From JBEGHD01 sp049334165 (GTDB taxonomy: Bacteria > Bacteroidota > Bacteroidia > Flavobacteriales_D > Sanyastnellaceae), in NCBI GenBank assembly GCA_049334165.1, contig JBEGHD010000011.1: 64,000 nucleotides of DNA; one strand, 5' to 3'. Positions 1 to 9,800 of the stretch are shown in pieces (the first letter of the stretch is position 1; every line of letters begins with the position of its first letter). A program made the translations under genes and the position numbers. The notes below the pieces were generated by a model. The model saw only the letters and a list, made by a program, of their open reading frames with translations, had not been told where the DNA came from and did not search any database.

Positions 1-2999
1 GAAACACAACCAGTACCAGTTTTGAAATCACTTTGATTGACGACATCGACCCGGTCATCTCTGAAAATCCACTAGACCGAAACGAATCGCTGGATGGCGA
101 TTGCGACTTTGTTATCCCTGACTACACCGCTGAGATATCTCCGACAGACAACTGTGATCCGGCTGTTGATGTAACTCAAACTCCAGCTATTGGAGCGGTT
201 TTTAGCGGCCACGGAACAACGCAAACCATTACGCTCACAGCCGAAGATAACGCAGGGAATACTGCCTCGGTTGACTTTGAAATTACGTTGGTTGATGAAA
301 TCGATCCAACGATCACTTGCCCGGCCACTCAAACTTATTCTCTGGATTCGAACTGTGTATTCACTGTTCCTGACTTTATTTCTTTGGCAACTTTTAGCGA
401 TAACTGTGATGCCGATCTGGATGTAGTTCAAAGTCCAGCATTGGGAGAAATAATCACAGACGGTGATGGAACCTACACAGTGACTCTCACAGCAACTGAC
501 GATGCTCTAAACTCAGCAACTTGTACATTCGATCTCGTTCTTGAAGACAATACAGCGCCTTCTTTTACTTGCCCAGGAGATGATGTGCTAAACCTCACTG
601 ACAGTTGCAGCACTTCGCTTCCTGACTACATTACAGAGATGGAGGAAGCTGGCAGCTTTGAGGACAATTGCGATATCCAGACTGTAACTCAAACTCCATT
701 AGCTGGAACCGAGATAAGCTCTGCTACAACAGTTATAATCGAAGCTATCGACATTAACGGCAACTCCACATCCTGCACATTCGAAGTCACTCTCGAAGAT
801 GTAGAAAGCCCGCAATTTGAAACTTGTCCAGCAGATACGATTTTCATTGACCTCGCAGATCAATGCGATTACGTACTCGAAGATTTTACAACACTAGTTG
901 GAGCTACAGACAACTGTGCCGTAGCGGATCTGGTGCAAAGTCCAGCTCCTGGAGCTGTCACTCTTCAGGGAAATTCAAGTCAACCAGTTACAATTACAGC
1001 GACAGACGATGCCGGAAACTCAACGATCTGCAGCTTTATGGTCGCTACCGTTGACGATACAGCTCCGGTAATAAATGACTGCCCTTCAGACCAGACTTTC
1101 AATAAAGACGAAAATTGCGGCTTTGCCTTGCCAGACTTTACTGGAGACGTGACTTACGATGAGCCATGCACTGCCACCGTAAATCAGTCGCCTTCGGCAA
1201 ATACATTTATCATGTCAGATTCTACGGAAGTCACGCTCACAGTTACCGATCCTTATGGAAACTTCTCGGAATGCATTTTTTACGTTTACCTTGAAGACAA
1301 TGAAGCGCCAACATTGACATGCAACGACTTGACAATCGAAGTGGAGTCTTGCCCGATTGCGCTGCCCAACTTTGCAGATTCGATGCTCATCGAAGACAAC
1401 TGCGAAATTGCATCTATCACGCAATCTCCAGAAGTAGGAGATTTTGTGATGCCAGGCGAACATGAAATCACTCTTACAGCTTACGATAACTCAGGTAATT
1501 CAACTAGCTGCACTTTTATAGTGACCTACGAAGATCTCACAGCTCCGGAGATTATTTGCCCTGACGATATTGTAGAGTCTGCCGCTCCCGGAGAATGCGG
1601 AAAGGTAATCACCTTTGACGATCCTATGGGCTCTGATAATTGCGATGTGGATAATGTCGACCAAATTCAAGGTCCGTCAAGTGGTTCTTTCTTTGAAGTT
1701 GGAGAAACTCTGATTGAATACGAGGTTACGGACTTTTCGGGCAACACGAACACCTGTTCCTTCACCATCACCGTGACGGACGATGAAGCTCCAGAACTCA
1801 CCTGTCCCGATGACATTATTCAGTGTGAGCAAACTGTGACTTTTGATGCCCCAATGGCAGTGGACAATTGCGAAATCAACACTTTCGACCAAACCTCGTC
1901 CAACATTTTTCAAAGTGGTGACACATTCCCGATTGGAATAACAACTTTGGAGTATACGGCCGAGGATATTCACGGAAACCTTTCAACTTGTTCTTTTACA
2001 GTTGAGGTTGAAGAGCCGATCGATACAGAGTTGCCAGACTTCCCGGAAGGTTTCTGCCCGGAAGATTCGCCAGCTGACATCACAACCTATGTGGATTCTG
2101 AGTTGAACTGGAACTGGATTGATGGAACAGATGTAGATGGGATTTTTAATGAGACTGAACCAGGAGTTTACAACCTTAACTTCACAGCAGAGATCGGTAC
2201 ATGCTTCGAAGAATTCAACAGAGAGCTGGAAGTTTATCCGGCTGCTGTTGCCGATGCCGGTCCCGATTTGGAGACTTGTGGCGACATGAAAGAAGTTAAT
2301 GCAACAACCTTTGGGTCGCAGATTAATTGGACAGCTTCTTCACCAATGGTAGACGCAAACCCATCCAACCTTGTGGAAGATCCAATCCTTGTGGCTAACG
2401 AATTTGGTAGCTATGAATTGACCTTGGATGTAGTGACTGAAAATGGCTGCACTGCTCAGGATCAAATGAGCGTGGCCTTTTACGAAATGCCGGGCGAGCC
2501 CGATGCTGGTGAAGACTATGAGTTTTCGTTTAAATACGAAGTGGAGCTTCAGGGAAATTACGCTGGAGCTGGAGACATCACCTGGAGGACCGTTGCAGGC
2601 CAGGGAACTGTTGTGAATGAATCGAGTCCGACAACCATGATCACAAACCTCGGTGAAGGAACCAACATTTTTGAGATTGAAATTTCCAATGGGGTTTGTC
2701 CTACTACTCGCGACAGCGCCATAGTGATTGTCAACGGACTCAACATTCCTTCAGGTTTTTCTCCAAATGGCGATAACAAAAATGATCGCTACGTGATTCG
2801 CGGAATCGAGAATGCAATCACTAGTGAAATCAGAGTTTTCAACCGCTGGGGAAGTCTGGTTTACGAGCAGGAAAATTACAACAACGATTGGGAAGGACTT
2901 TCAAAAGGTGGTAACCCACTGCCCGAAGACACGTATTTCTATGTTTTGGAGATAAATGAATCATTGAGCTTTCGCGGATACATAGTGATCCGCAGATAA
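1..2999 (+). CDS. T9SS-exported HYR-repeat adhesin, 3' part of gene
   Basis: The reading frame is open from position 3, so the true start lies before the window; the frame ends at TAA 2997-2999. The visible ~999 residues contain about eight hyalin-type (HYR) repeats, each roughly 250 nt, opening with a D-[DE]-x-x-[AD]-P signature followed by a Cys-Pro and carrying DNC and AGN/GN motifs. A PKD-like region follows. The last ~85 residues form a gliding-motility type C-terminal domain (starting near IPSGFSPNGDNKND, ending in RGYIVIRR), which is the type B sorting signal of the type IX secretion system. Known: such proteins are exported to the cell surface and often act in adhesion or gliding, like SprB. 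Inference: this is a large surface adhesin. Its stop lies 1 nt before the PorP/SprF gene, implying co-transcription with its likely export partner. Confidence 0.9.
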   Translation, partial: NTTSTSFEITLIDDIDPVISENPLDRNESLDGDCDFVIPDYTAEISPTDNCDPAVDVTQTPAIGAVFSGHGTTQTITLTAEDNAGNTASVDFEITLVDEIDPTITCPATQTYSLDSNCVFTVPDFISLATFSDNCDADLDVVQSPALGEIITDGDGTYTVTLTATDDALNSATCTFDLVLEDNTAPSFTCPGDDVLNLTDSCSTSLPDYITEMEEAGSFEDNCDIQTVTQTPLAGTEISSATTVIIEAIDINGNSTSCTFEVTLEDVESPQFETCPADTIFIDLADQCDYVLEDFTTLVGATDNCAVADLVQSPAPGAVTLQGNSSQPVTITATDDAGNSTICSFMVATVDDTAPVINDCPSDQTFNKDENCGFALPDFTGDVTYDEPCTATVNQSPSANTFIMSDSTEVTLTVTDPYGNFSECIFYVYLEDNEAPTLTCNDLTIEVESCPIALPNFADSMLIEDNCEIASITQSPEVGDFVMPGEHEITLTAYDNSGNSTSCTFIVTYEDLTAPEIICPDDIVESAAPGECGKVITFDDPMGSDNCDVDNVDQIQGPSSGSFFEVGETLIEYEVTDFSGNTNTCSFTITVTDDEAPELTCPDDIIQCEQTVTFDAPMAVDNCEINTFDQTSSNIFQSGDTFPIGITTLEYTAEDIHGNLSTCSFTVEVEEPIDTELPDFPEGFCPEDSPADITTYVDSELNWNWIDGTDVDGIFNETEPGVYNLNFTAEIGTCFEEFNRELEVYPAAVADAGPDLETCGDMKEVNATTFGSQINWTASSPMVDANPSNLVEDPILVANEFGSYELTLDVVTENGCTAQDQMSVAFYEMPGEPDAGEDYEFSFKYEVELQGNYAGAGDITWRTVAGQGTVVNESSPTTMITNLGEGTNIFEIEISNGVCPTTRDSAIVIVNGLNIPSGFSPNGDNKNDRYVIRGIENAITSEIRVFNRWGSLVYEQENYNNDWEGLSKGGNPLPEDTYFYVLEINESLSFRGYIVIRR

Positions 3000-3000
3000 C

Positions 3001-3915
3001 ATGAAGAACTGCATACTACATACCGCCCTGTTTGTGTTATTGGCAATTGGTGCCCATGCTCAGCATACCCCAATTATCAGCCAGTACATGCAAAATGCAC
3101 TTCCACTAAACCCCGCGTTTTCCGGCAGTAGAGAAGCTTTGTCACTGGCTGGTTCGTTCCGCTCTCAGTGGGCTGGATTTGAGGGCGCTCCTGTGACCCA
3201 AACAATCAGTGCTCACACTCCCCTCAAAAATGAATCTTTCGCAGTTGGAATGATGATCTTCAACGATAAAATTGGAGTCACTCGCCAAACAGGAGCCTAT
3301 GCAAATTTTGCATATCGCCTAAAACTTCGAAAAGGTAAACTCAGCTTTGGATTGGCCGCAGGTGCCTCTCAACGAGTTTCCAACTGGACAGAAATTAATA
3401 CAGACGAAGGACAGGACGAAGCCTTTATGCAAGACAGGCAAACTGCATTTCTACCAAACTTTAGCTTCGGAGCGTATTATTACAATTCCGATTGGTACGC
3501 AAGCCTTTCTATTCCGATGATGCTCACTCATTCTTTCGAGGGGAAGGGCTACGTAGCTTCCAATAAATTTGAAAATTACAACGTGATGCTCAACGGAGGA
3601 ATGGAATACTCCATTGACCGCTATTGGGACCTCAGGCCATCTTTGATGCTGCGCTATTTACACTCAGCGCCTCTTCAAGCCGATATCAACGTGATGGCGC
3701 GCTACGATGAATTTATTGAGGGAGGATTGTCTTTTAGAACGGACAAGTCGCTGATCGTTTTAGGTAGGTATTTTGTAAACCAGCAGTTTGCCGTAGGGTA
3801 CTCCTTTGGCTGGACTTTCCAAAAAATTGGACAATACCAAAATGGTACACACGAGATTACTTTGACTTACGATTTTAAGTACGTTTCTCATGCTGCTAAC
3901 CCAAAATTCTTTTGA
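3001..3915 (+). CDS. PorP/SprF family T9SS outer-membrane protein
   Basis: 304 residues. An N-terminal signal peptide ends in AHAQ and is followed by the family hallmark QYMQNALPLNPAFSGS; the rest is amphipathic beta-strand sequence ending in a strand like those of 14-stranded outer-membrane barrels. Family knowledge: PorP/SprF proteins insert in the outer membrane and are needed for export or surface attachment of cognate type B substrates, SprF for SprB being the model. The gene starts 1 nt after the adhesin stop, and its own TGA overlaps the ATG of the next gene. The position strongly suggests a dedicated partner of the upstream adhesin rather than the general PorP. Confidence 0.92.
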   Translation: MKNCILHTALFVLLAIGAHAQHTPIISQYMQNALPLNPAFSGSREALSLAGSFRSQWAGFEGAPVTQTISAHTPLKNESFAVGMMIFNDKIGVTRQTGAYANFAYRLKLRKGKLSFGLAAGASQRVSNWTEINTDEGQDEAFMQDRQTAFLPNFSFGAYYYNSDWYASLSIPMMLTHSFEGKGYVASNKFENYNVMLNGGMEYSIDRYWDLRPSLMLRYLHSAPLQADINVMARYDEFIEGGLSFRTDKSLIVLGRYFVNQQFAVGYSFGWTFQKIGQYQNGTHEITLTYDFKYVSHAANPKFF

Positions 3916-5870
3916 TGCCGAAAACCTTAAAAAACATATGGACCCTTGTTTTGCTCCTGAGTGTTTCGGCTTTTGCTACTGCTCAGGATTTTGAGGTTTT
4001 TCCAGCGGAAGTGAACACCAACTATGACGAGTACGCTCCGGCAATGTTTGGCGACAAACTGATTTTCTGCAGCAACAGAAAAGCAGACCTTTTAAACACA
4101 GTTGTGGACAGCTCCGACACGTACATGACCAATATTTTCCAGTCAAAAGTTAAGGACGACTTCACCCTTAAATCTCCCAAAATTCTCTCTGAATGGAGAA
4201 GACCGGAATTTCACGAAGGGCCCACAACGTGGAGTGCTCAGGAAGAAAGGTTTTACTTTTCCAGCAGCATGAAGGCCAGGGGTAAAAGAAAAGGAGACAA
4301 TCGTTATCCCACAGTTTTAGGAATCTATTATGTGGTCATGCAGGAAGGGGATGCCTTTATCCGACCAAGGCCGTTTGCTTTCAACAGCGAAGGAGAATTC
4401 AATGTAGCTCATCCCGCAGTTTCGCAAGACGGTGAAAGGTTGGTTTTTGTGAGTGATCAAAGTGGCTCATCTGATCTTTACATGTGCGATAAAACCCGCT
4501 CGGGATGGTCGAGACCTGTACGTTTGCCGGATTATATCAATACTGATGGTCGTGAGATGTTTCCTTCTTTTTTTGAGGGGAGATTATACTTCGCTTCAAA
4601 TGGACAGGAAGATAGCCAGGGAATGGATATTTACTTTTCTGTAATGAAGGATGGCAACTGGCAAAAACCTGTGCGGATGAAAGAGCCGATCAATTCGGAA
4701 TTTGACGATTTTGGGATCGCCTTTGTCAACGATGAACGAGGTTTTTTCAGTTCCAATAGATCTGGAAAAAGCGATGATCTCTTCCGGTTTGCTCCCATCG
4801 ACCCAACCTTCGAAAATTGTAAAGAAATTCAGCAGCCTACTTTCTGTTACCTGGTGGAAGAACAGGCAATGCAGCCAAACGACACTTTGCCGATTGTCTA
4901 CGAATGGGATCTTGGAGACGGCACTATAAAGCGGGGCTTGAAAGTTGAACACTGCTATGCAGACACTGGCTACTACGAGCTCTCGCTCAATGTGCGAGAC
5001 ACGATTACCGGCAATGTTTATACGGGTGTGTCTGAACTGGAATTGCTCATTGAAAAAGAAAACCAACCCTACATTACTTCTGCCGACACAGTGAAAGCGG
5101 GCGAAGAAGTGATCTTCACCACTGAAGGCACTTCCATGACGGACTTCGAAATTCAAAAGTACTTCTGGTCTTTTCCAGGTACTAAAAAGATGTTGCGAAC
5201 CGATTCTGTTAGCTGGAAGTTTAAAGAAACAGGGCTTCACCGTATCCAACTCGGTGTGATGAGCACTATGGATGATGAAGGTGAGAGAAAAAAATCCTGT
5301 GTTTATAAAGATGTTCTCGTGCTAGAAGGTGAGATTGAAATAGAACCAGAAGAGATGAAACTGATTCCACTCGACTCGGTGAGCACACTTGAAGACTTTG
5401 CCGCAATGATTTCAAATAATATTCTTCTCTCTATTGACTCTATTGCTCTTCAGCTGAATGACACATCTGGGATTGAAAACCTTCCATTCCCTGCAGATTC
5501 TACACTGCGGAAGTACAACAATAAATTGAGGGACCTTTTGGATGTGCAGTTCGCAGGTAAAGATGAATTGACAGACAAGACCAAAGACGACCTCAATTAT
5601 CTGATCATGATACTGAGACAGCATCCACAGTTTGGATTGCAAATCGAGTCGTTTTATCCGGCCTCGAAAGACGAGGAAGAAGATGACATTTCACTCTACA
5701 AAGCTCTCACGATACAGAATTATTTTCAGTATCTGGGAATCGATGCGAGCCGTATAAAGGCTAGTGCTCTGAATACTTCAAAAAGTAGGGCGGCAACGGT
5801 TAGTGTTGATGGTTTTAGCAAAGTTCAGCTCTGTAGAGTTAACAAAATAAATGACCAGGAAAATGAATAA
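3915..5870 (+). CDS. PD40 propeller and PKD protein with degenerate OmpA-like C-terminus
   Basis: 651 residues from ATG 3915, which overlaps the previous stop (TGATG); an in-frame TTG at 3912 is less likely. The signal peptide ends at ATAQ. Residues ~30-300 carry WD40-like PD40 repeats (DKLIFCSNR, GERLVFVSDQSGSSDLY, GRLYFASNGQ, RGFFSSNRSGKSDDLF). A PKD domain follows (YEWDLGDGTIKRG), then a second PKD-like domain. The C-terminal ~130 residues align by eye with OmpA peptidoglycan-binding domains (LNYLIMILRQHPQFGLQIES, then YFQYLGIDASRIKA), but the TDxxG aspartate and the LSxxRA arginine are missing. The architecture recalls PorE-type T9SS accessory proteins. Probably periplasmic or outer-membrane associated, serving the upstream adhesin/SprF pair; peptidoglycan binding is doubtful. 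Confidence 0.85.
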   Translation: MPKTLKNIWTLVLLLSVSAFATAQDFEVFPAEVNTNYDEYAPAMFGDKLIFCSNRKADLLNTVVDSSDTYMTNIFQSKVKDDFTLKSPKILSEWRRPEFHEGPTTWSAQEERFYFSSSMKARGKRKGDNRYPTVLGIYYVVMQEGDAFIRPRPFAFNSEGEFNVAHPAVSQDGERLVFVSDQSGSSDLYMCDKTRSGWSRPVRLPDYINTDGREMFPSFFEGRLYFASNGQEDSQGMDIYFSVMKDGNWQKPVRMKEPINSEFDDFGIAFVNDERGFFSSNRSGKSDDLFRFAPIDPTFENCKEIQQPTFCYLVEEQAMQPNDTLPIVYEWDLGDGTIKRGLKVEHCYADTGYYELSLNVRDTITGNVYTGVSELELLIEKENQPYITSADTVKAGEEVIFTTEGTSMTDFEIQKYFWSFPGTKKMLRTDSVSWKFKETGLHRIQLGVMSTMDDEGERKKSCVYKDVLVLEGEIEIEPEEMKLIPLDSVSTLEDFAAMISNNILLSIDSIALQLNDTSGIENLPFPADSTLRKYNNKLRDLLDVQFAGKDELTDKTKDDLNYLIMILRQHPQFGLQIESFYPASKDEEEDDISLYKALTIQNYFQYLGIDASRIKASALNTSKSRAATVSVDGFSKVQLCRVNKINDQENE

Positions 5871-6831
5871 AATATACACCCTTATCACTTTTATATTTGC
5901 TTCAGTGGTGGCCATGGCACAGCCCGTGCCGGCAGAGGAAGAAAACATTCCCTGGTTGGTCACCTTCGGAAAACAGGCAGAAACAAGCTGGGGAGACGAT
6001 GATTTCACCCAGGTCTTTTTCTTTGCTGTTCCCAGTGACTTCAACAAGCCATTTTATATCCGTGTCTTTGATCCTGACTGCGGAGGAGAGCACGATGAAG
6101 TGAATGAAGGATTTGATACTTACACCAAGTTTTCAGTGTATGGAGGGCTCGGGTGCATCACAGAAGACGATGCTCGCGAAGTCGACCCGATAGGGAACTG
6201 GAAAAGTGGAAACCTACTTGGTTCAAAAGTTTTTAAAGAAGACGAGAAGTACGACAACAAGTGGTACACGTTCGGCCCATTTAATCCAACCGAAGGAGAA
6301 AAAAGTGAAAAATGGGGAGGCAATATTTTCAAAGTGATTTGCGAAGGAGTCAGGGGAAATGACGGTAATGTGTACCGCTACTTCATGAGTACCGAACCTA
6401 ATTCGAATGTTCCGGTGGAAGGTGGAAATATTTTCACTTTCGAATACTCGTTTAGAATGCACTCTGAGCCCTGGCAGAAGTCCCATGTTTATCCGTATGT
6501 AGATGATGCTGTGGTCTCGCTAAAACAAAACAATTTCGACTGGGATGATGACGGGTTTATCCAAATTGTTTCGGTAAAATCTGTGTCTGAAAATGTAGCC
6601 ACTTCGGGAGATGACCGATGGTCCACCAGTTCCTACAAGGTTAGTGATGAAGAACGGGGAACTTCGCTCGATATTCAGTTCATTAAAGATGACACACGAG
6701 CCGTCAACAACAACAATGTGGTTTTTTATATCACCAACCAGTACGGGGAGTTACTTCCATTCTACAACATTCCTATCGGTGGAATTCCCCGACCCAAAGG
6801 AAAAGGAAAGTTGACACCAATAAAACGCTAA
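5863..6831 (+). CDS. conserved secreted protein of unknown function
   Basis: 322 residues from ATG 5863, chosen because it begins a clean signal peptide (MNKIYTLITFIFASVVAMAQ). An in-frame ATG at 5851 would add four residues. Either start overlaps the preceding stop. I do not recognise a named domain. The mature part is rich in acidic and aromatic residues and looks beta-structured. Visible landmarks are FDPDCGGEHDEVNEGFDT, the WYTFGPFNP segment, and DWDDDGF near residue 222, which fits a DxDxDG calcium-binding loop. It ends with a glycine/lysine-rich tail and no T9SS sorting domain. Its place between the PD40 protein and the SpoIIE sensor, with almost no spacing, indicates a shared operon and probably a role in the same envelope process. 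Confidence 0.8.
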   Translation: MNKIYTLITFIFASVVAMAQPVPAEEENIPWLVTFGKQAETSWGDDDFTQVFFFAVPSDFNKPFYIRVFDPDCGGEHDEVNEGFDTYTKFSVYGGLGCITEDDAREVDPIGNWKSGNLLGSKVFKEDEKYDNKWYTFGPFNPTEGEKSEKWGGNIFKVICEGVRGNDGNVYRYFMSTEPNSNVPVEGGNIFTFEYSFRMHSEPWQKSHVYPYVDDAVVSLKQNNFDWDDDGFIQIVSVKSVSENVATSGDDRWSTSSYKVSDEERGTSLDIQFIKDDTRAVNNNNVVFYITNQYGELLPFYNIPIGGIPRPKGKGKLTPIKR

Positions 6832-6841
6832 GCACAAATTG

Positions 6842-9800
6842 ATGCACAATTCAGCGAGACAATTTCTATTTCTACTTCTGTTTCTCATTGCTCAGAATAC
6901 TTTCGCACAAAAGCTCAACTACGAGCATTTTGACAATGAGAGTGGCCTGACCAATTCCTTTGTCAACACGATCAATAAAGGAGCTAAAGGTTATCTTTTC
7001 ATTGGGACAGGAGAGGGGTTGTTTCGCTACGATGGATTCGAATTTGTGAAATTCGATAAGAATTCCGGACTGTCAGAAAATATCATCGAGTGTAGTTTTC
7101 AGGACAGCAAAGGGCGACTTTGGTTTGGGCACAAAAACGGAGGCATTACAATTTATAATGGCCATTCTTTTAGAGTCCTTCCGATGGGGCCTTACGCGGA
7201 TTCCAAGATTGTCGACTTTACAGAAGACGAATCGGGGAATATTTGGGCTGCATCCCAAAGCGATGGCATCCTCCGATTCGATAGTGAATTGAGTATCCGA
7301 CAGTTTGTTAATGGATTTGAAGATTACGTCTTGCACACTTTGGAGATCCTGGAAAGTGACCTGTGCATAGCAGGTTCAGATATGGGTGCGCTCAAGTTTA
7401 CCCTCCCTTCTGAAAACAATGAGGTCATTGATGTCCAAATGATTATGGAGGTTCCTCTTACCAATATTTACAGCATGGTGAAGAGAGAAGACCAGCTCAT
7501 TCTGGCTGCAGATGACGAAGGGGTTTTTAGTGTTTCCAGCTCTTCCGAAAATGAGGGCTTAGTTGTAGATGAAATTCTACCTGAACTTGATTTAGATCGG
7601 TTTCAGTTTTACTCGGTTTCGTGCAGTCCTTCAGGTGATTTATGGTTGGCAACAAGAGGAAAAAGCTTGTGGAAAATTGAGTTTGAAAATGAAAACAAGT
7701 CCGAACCGAGCCTCATAAACTACAATGAAGAAAATTCTCTCGGTGCACTAAACATAAAAACTGTTTTTACTGATGAAGAAAAGAATGCCTGGGTTGGATC
7801 CTTTGGTCAGGGGCTTTACAAGCTAAAGCCTTCGCCAGTCGTATTTTACTCCTACGGGAAAGGAGCTGAAGATGACGATATTCATTCTGTTTATTTTCAG
7901 GATAATGAATACTGGTTGGGAGGCCACGGTAGATTACTCAACACCAGAACAAACCCAGGGCATGTCACTCGCGAGTACAACGCAGAGAATTCCGGTCTAC
8001 CCAGGGACAAGATCACTTCTCTGGTGAAGGACAGTGCCGGAAACTTGTGGTTGGGAACAAGAAATTCTGGCCTTTTTCGAAAACTAAATTCCGATACGGT
8101 TTTTGAAAAAATCCAGCTTGAGAGAGGCAGTCTTGCCGAGATCATCAACGATCTTGAAATATTTAACGATAAACTTTGTGTAGCCACGGGCAGTGGACTT
8201 TTTATACTCGAAGGAGAAAAAATCATTGATCATCTAACAGTAGCCAGTGGCTTGCCTCATAATTCTGTGAAAGCACTTGCAACTTACAAGGGCGAATTGT
8301 GGGTTGCGGCCAAAGGAAGCCTGTTGTCCAGGTGGACTGGAAAAGAGTTGATTTCAATGAATGTTCCGGTAGATGACCGTTTGATGCAAACATCATCTCT
8401 GGAGACGACACATGACGAGAGCCTGCTCGTATCCACTCTCGGCAATGGAGTTTTGACTCTCGACAGCCTCGGCAAATGGAGCCACTTTCTTCGCGAAGAT
8501 GGTTTGTACTCCGACTTCTGCTACTCACTCACCAAGTCGAGTGATGGAAAGATTTGGGTTGGCCATAATGGAGGCCTGAGCTTTATGCTGCCTGGCAAAG
8601 GTTGGCAGATATTCGAAGAAACTGAGGATATGGATTGCGCCACTTACTCCAACGCCATGTATTCTGATCGCGAAAACAACGTGGCAATTGGAACTGACAA
8701 GGGATTGCTCTACTACACTGCATCAAAAGACGCCAAGAACACTGTAGAACCGGAACTCATCATCTCTGAAGTTGTGATTTCGGATAGTGTCTATAACTAC
8801 ACTGAGGGCATCGACCTTCGCTACGGAACTTATCGTTTGCGCGTTGATTATTTGGGATTGAGCTATCAGAACCCCGAAGAAGTTGAGTACAGTTATTTCC
8901 TTGAAGGACACGATCCCGGCTGGTCTGAACCGACCAAGAGCAGAACTGCAATTTACAACAGGCTGGACCCAGGCACTTATACTTTCAAGCTGAAGGCATT
9001 CAACAGCGATGGAGTGGGGGGTGAATCCGTAGAGTCATTCACCATTTTCGTGGACAAGCCTTTTTGGTTGAAGTGGTGGTTCTTCGTTTTGGTCATTGTT
9101 TTCCTAATTGCCCTGGTCCGGTTTATCATCGTCCGCAGACTTCGCTTTCTTGAGGCGAATCAAGAGTATTTAAAGAAAGAGCTGAATGCTCGTTCTAAAG
9201 AAGTGCTGTCGCAAAAAGAACTGCTGGAGCAGAAGAATAAAGACATTACTGATAGTATCATCTACGCCAAGCACATCCAAACGGCAATGATGCCCTCCGA
9301 CAACGAGATGCATCAGTGTTTCCCTGAATCTTTTGTGTTCAATAAACCACGAGACATCGTCAGTGGAGATTTTTATTGGGTCAAAGAATTCGAAGAAAAG
9401 ATTGTACTGGTTTGCGCAGACTGTACCGGACACGGGGTTCCAGGTGCTTTTATGTCCCTTATCAGCACCTCGCTTCTAAAGGAAGTGAGTAATTCCCGGG
9501 AGATTGACTCGCCAGCTAAAGCTATGTTGGCACTCCAGCAAGAAATGCGCAGAACACTCTCGCAAGATCATCAAAACACACTGCGAGATGGAATGGATGT
9601 TTCGCTTGTAGAATTGGATAAGAATACGCTAGAAGTTAGAATGGCCAGCGCCCGGAGGCCCGTTGTATTTTATCAAAATGGTGAGAGAAAAGTTCTTTCT
9701 GGTGATCGACTTTCCATCGGTGATGCCACACCGAGTGATGATTTTGAATTCACTGAGCATACGATCCAGATGAATAAAGGTGATTTGATTTACATGTTCT

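Noticed and set aside
1..2100. regular ~250-nt repeats, considered as a possible CRISPR or non-coding repeat array
   Set aside because: The periodicity is at protein level (HYR domains) with diverged codons and one continuous frame.
4596..5249. 217-codon open frame on the minus strand
   Set aside because: Antisense to the PD40/PKD protein gene with no recognisable features.
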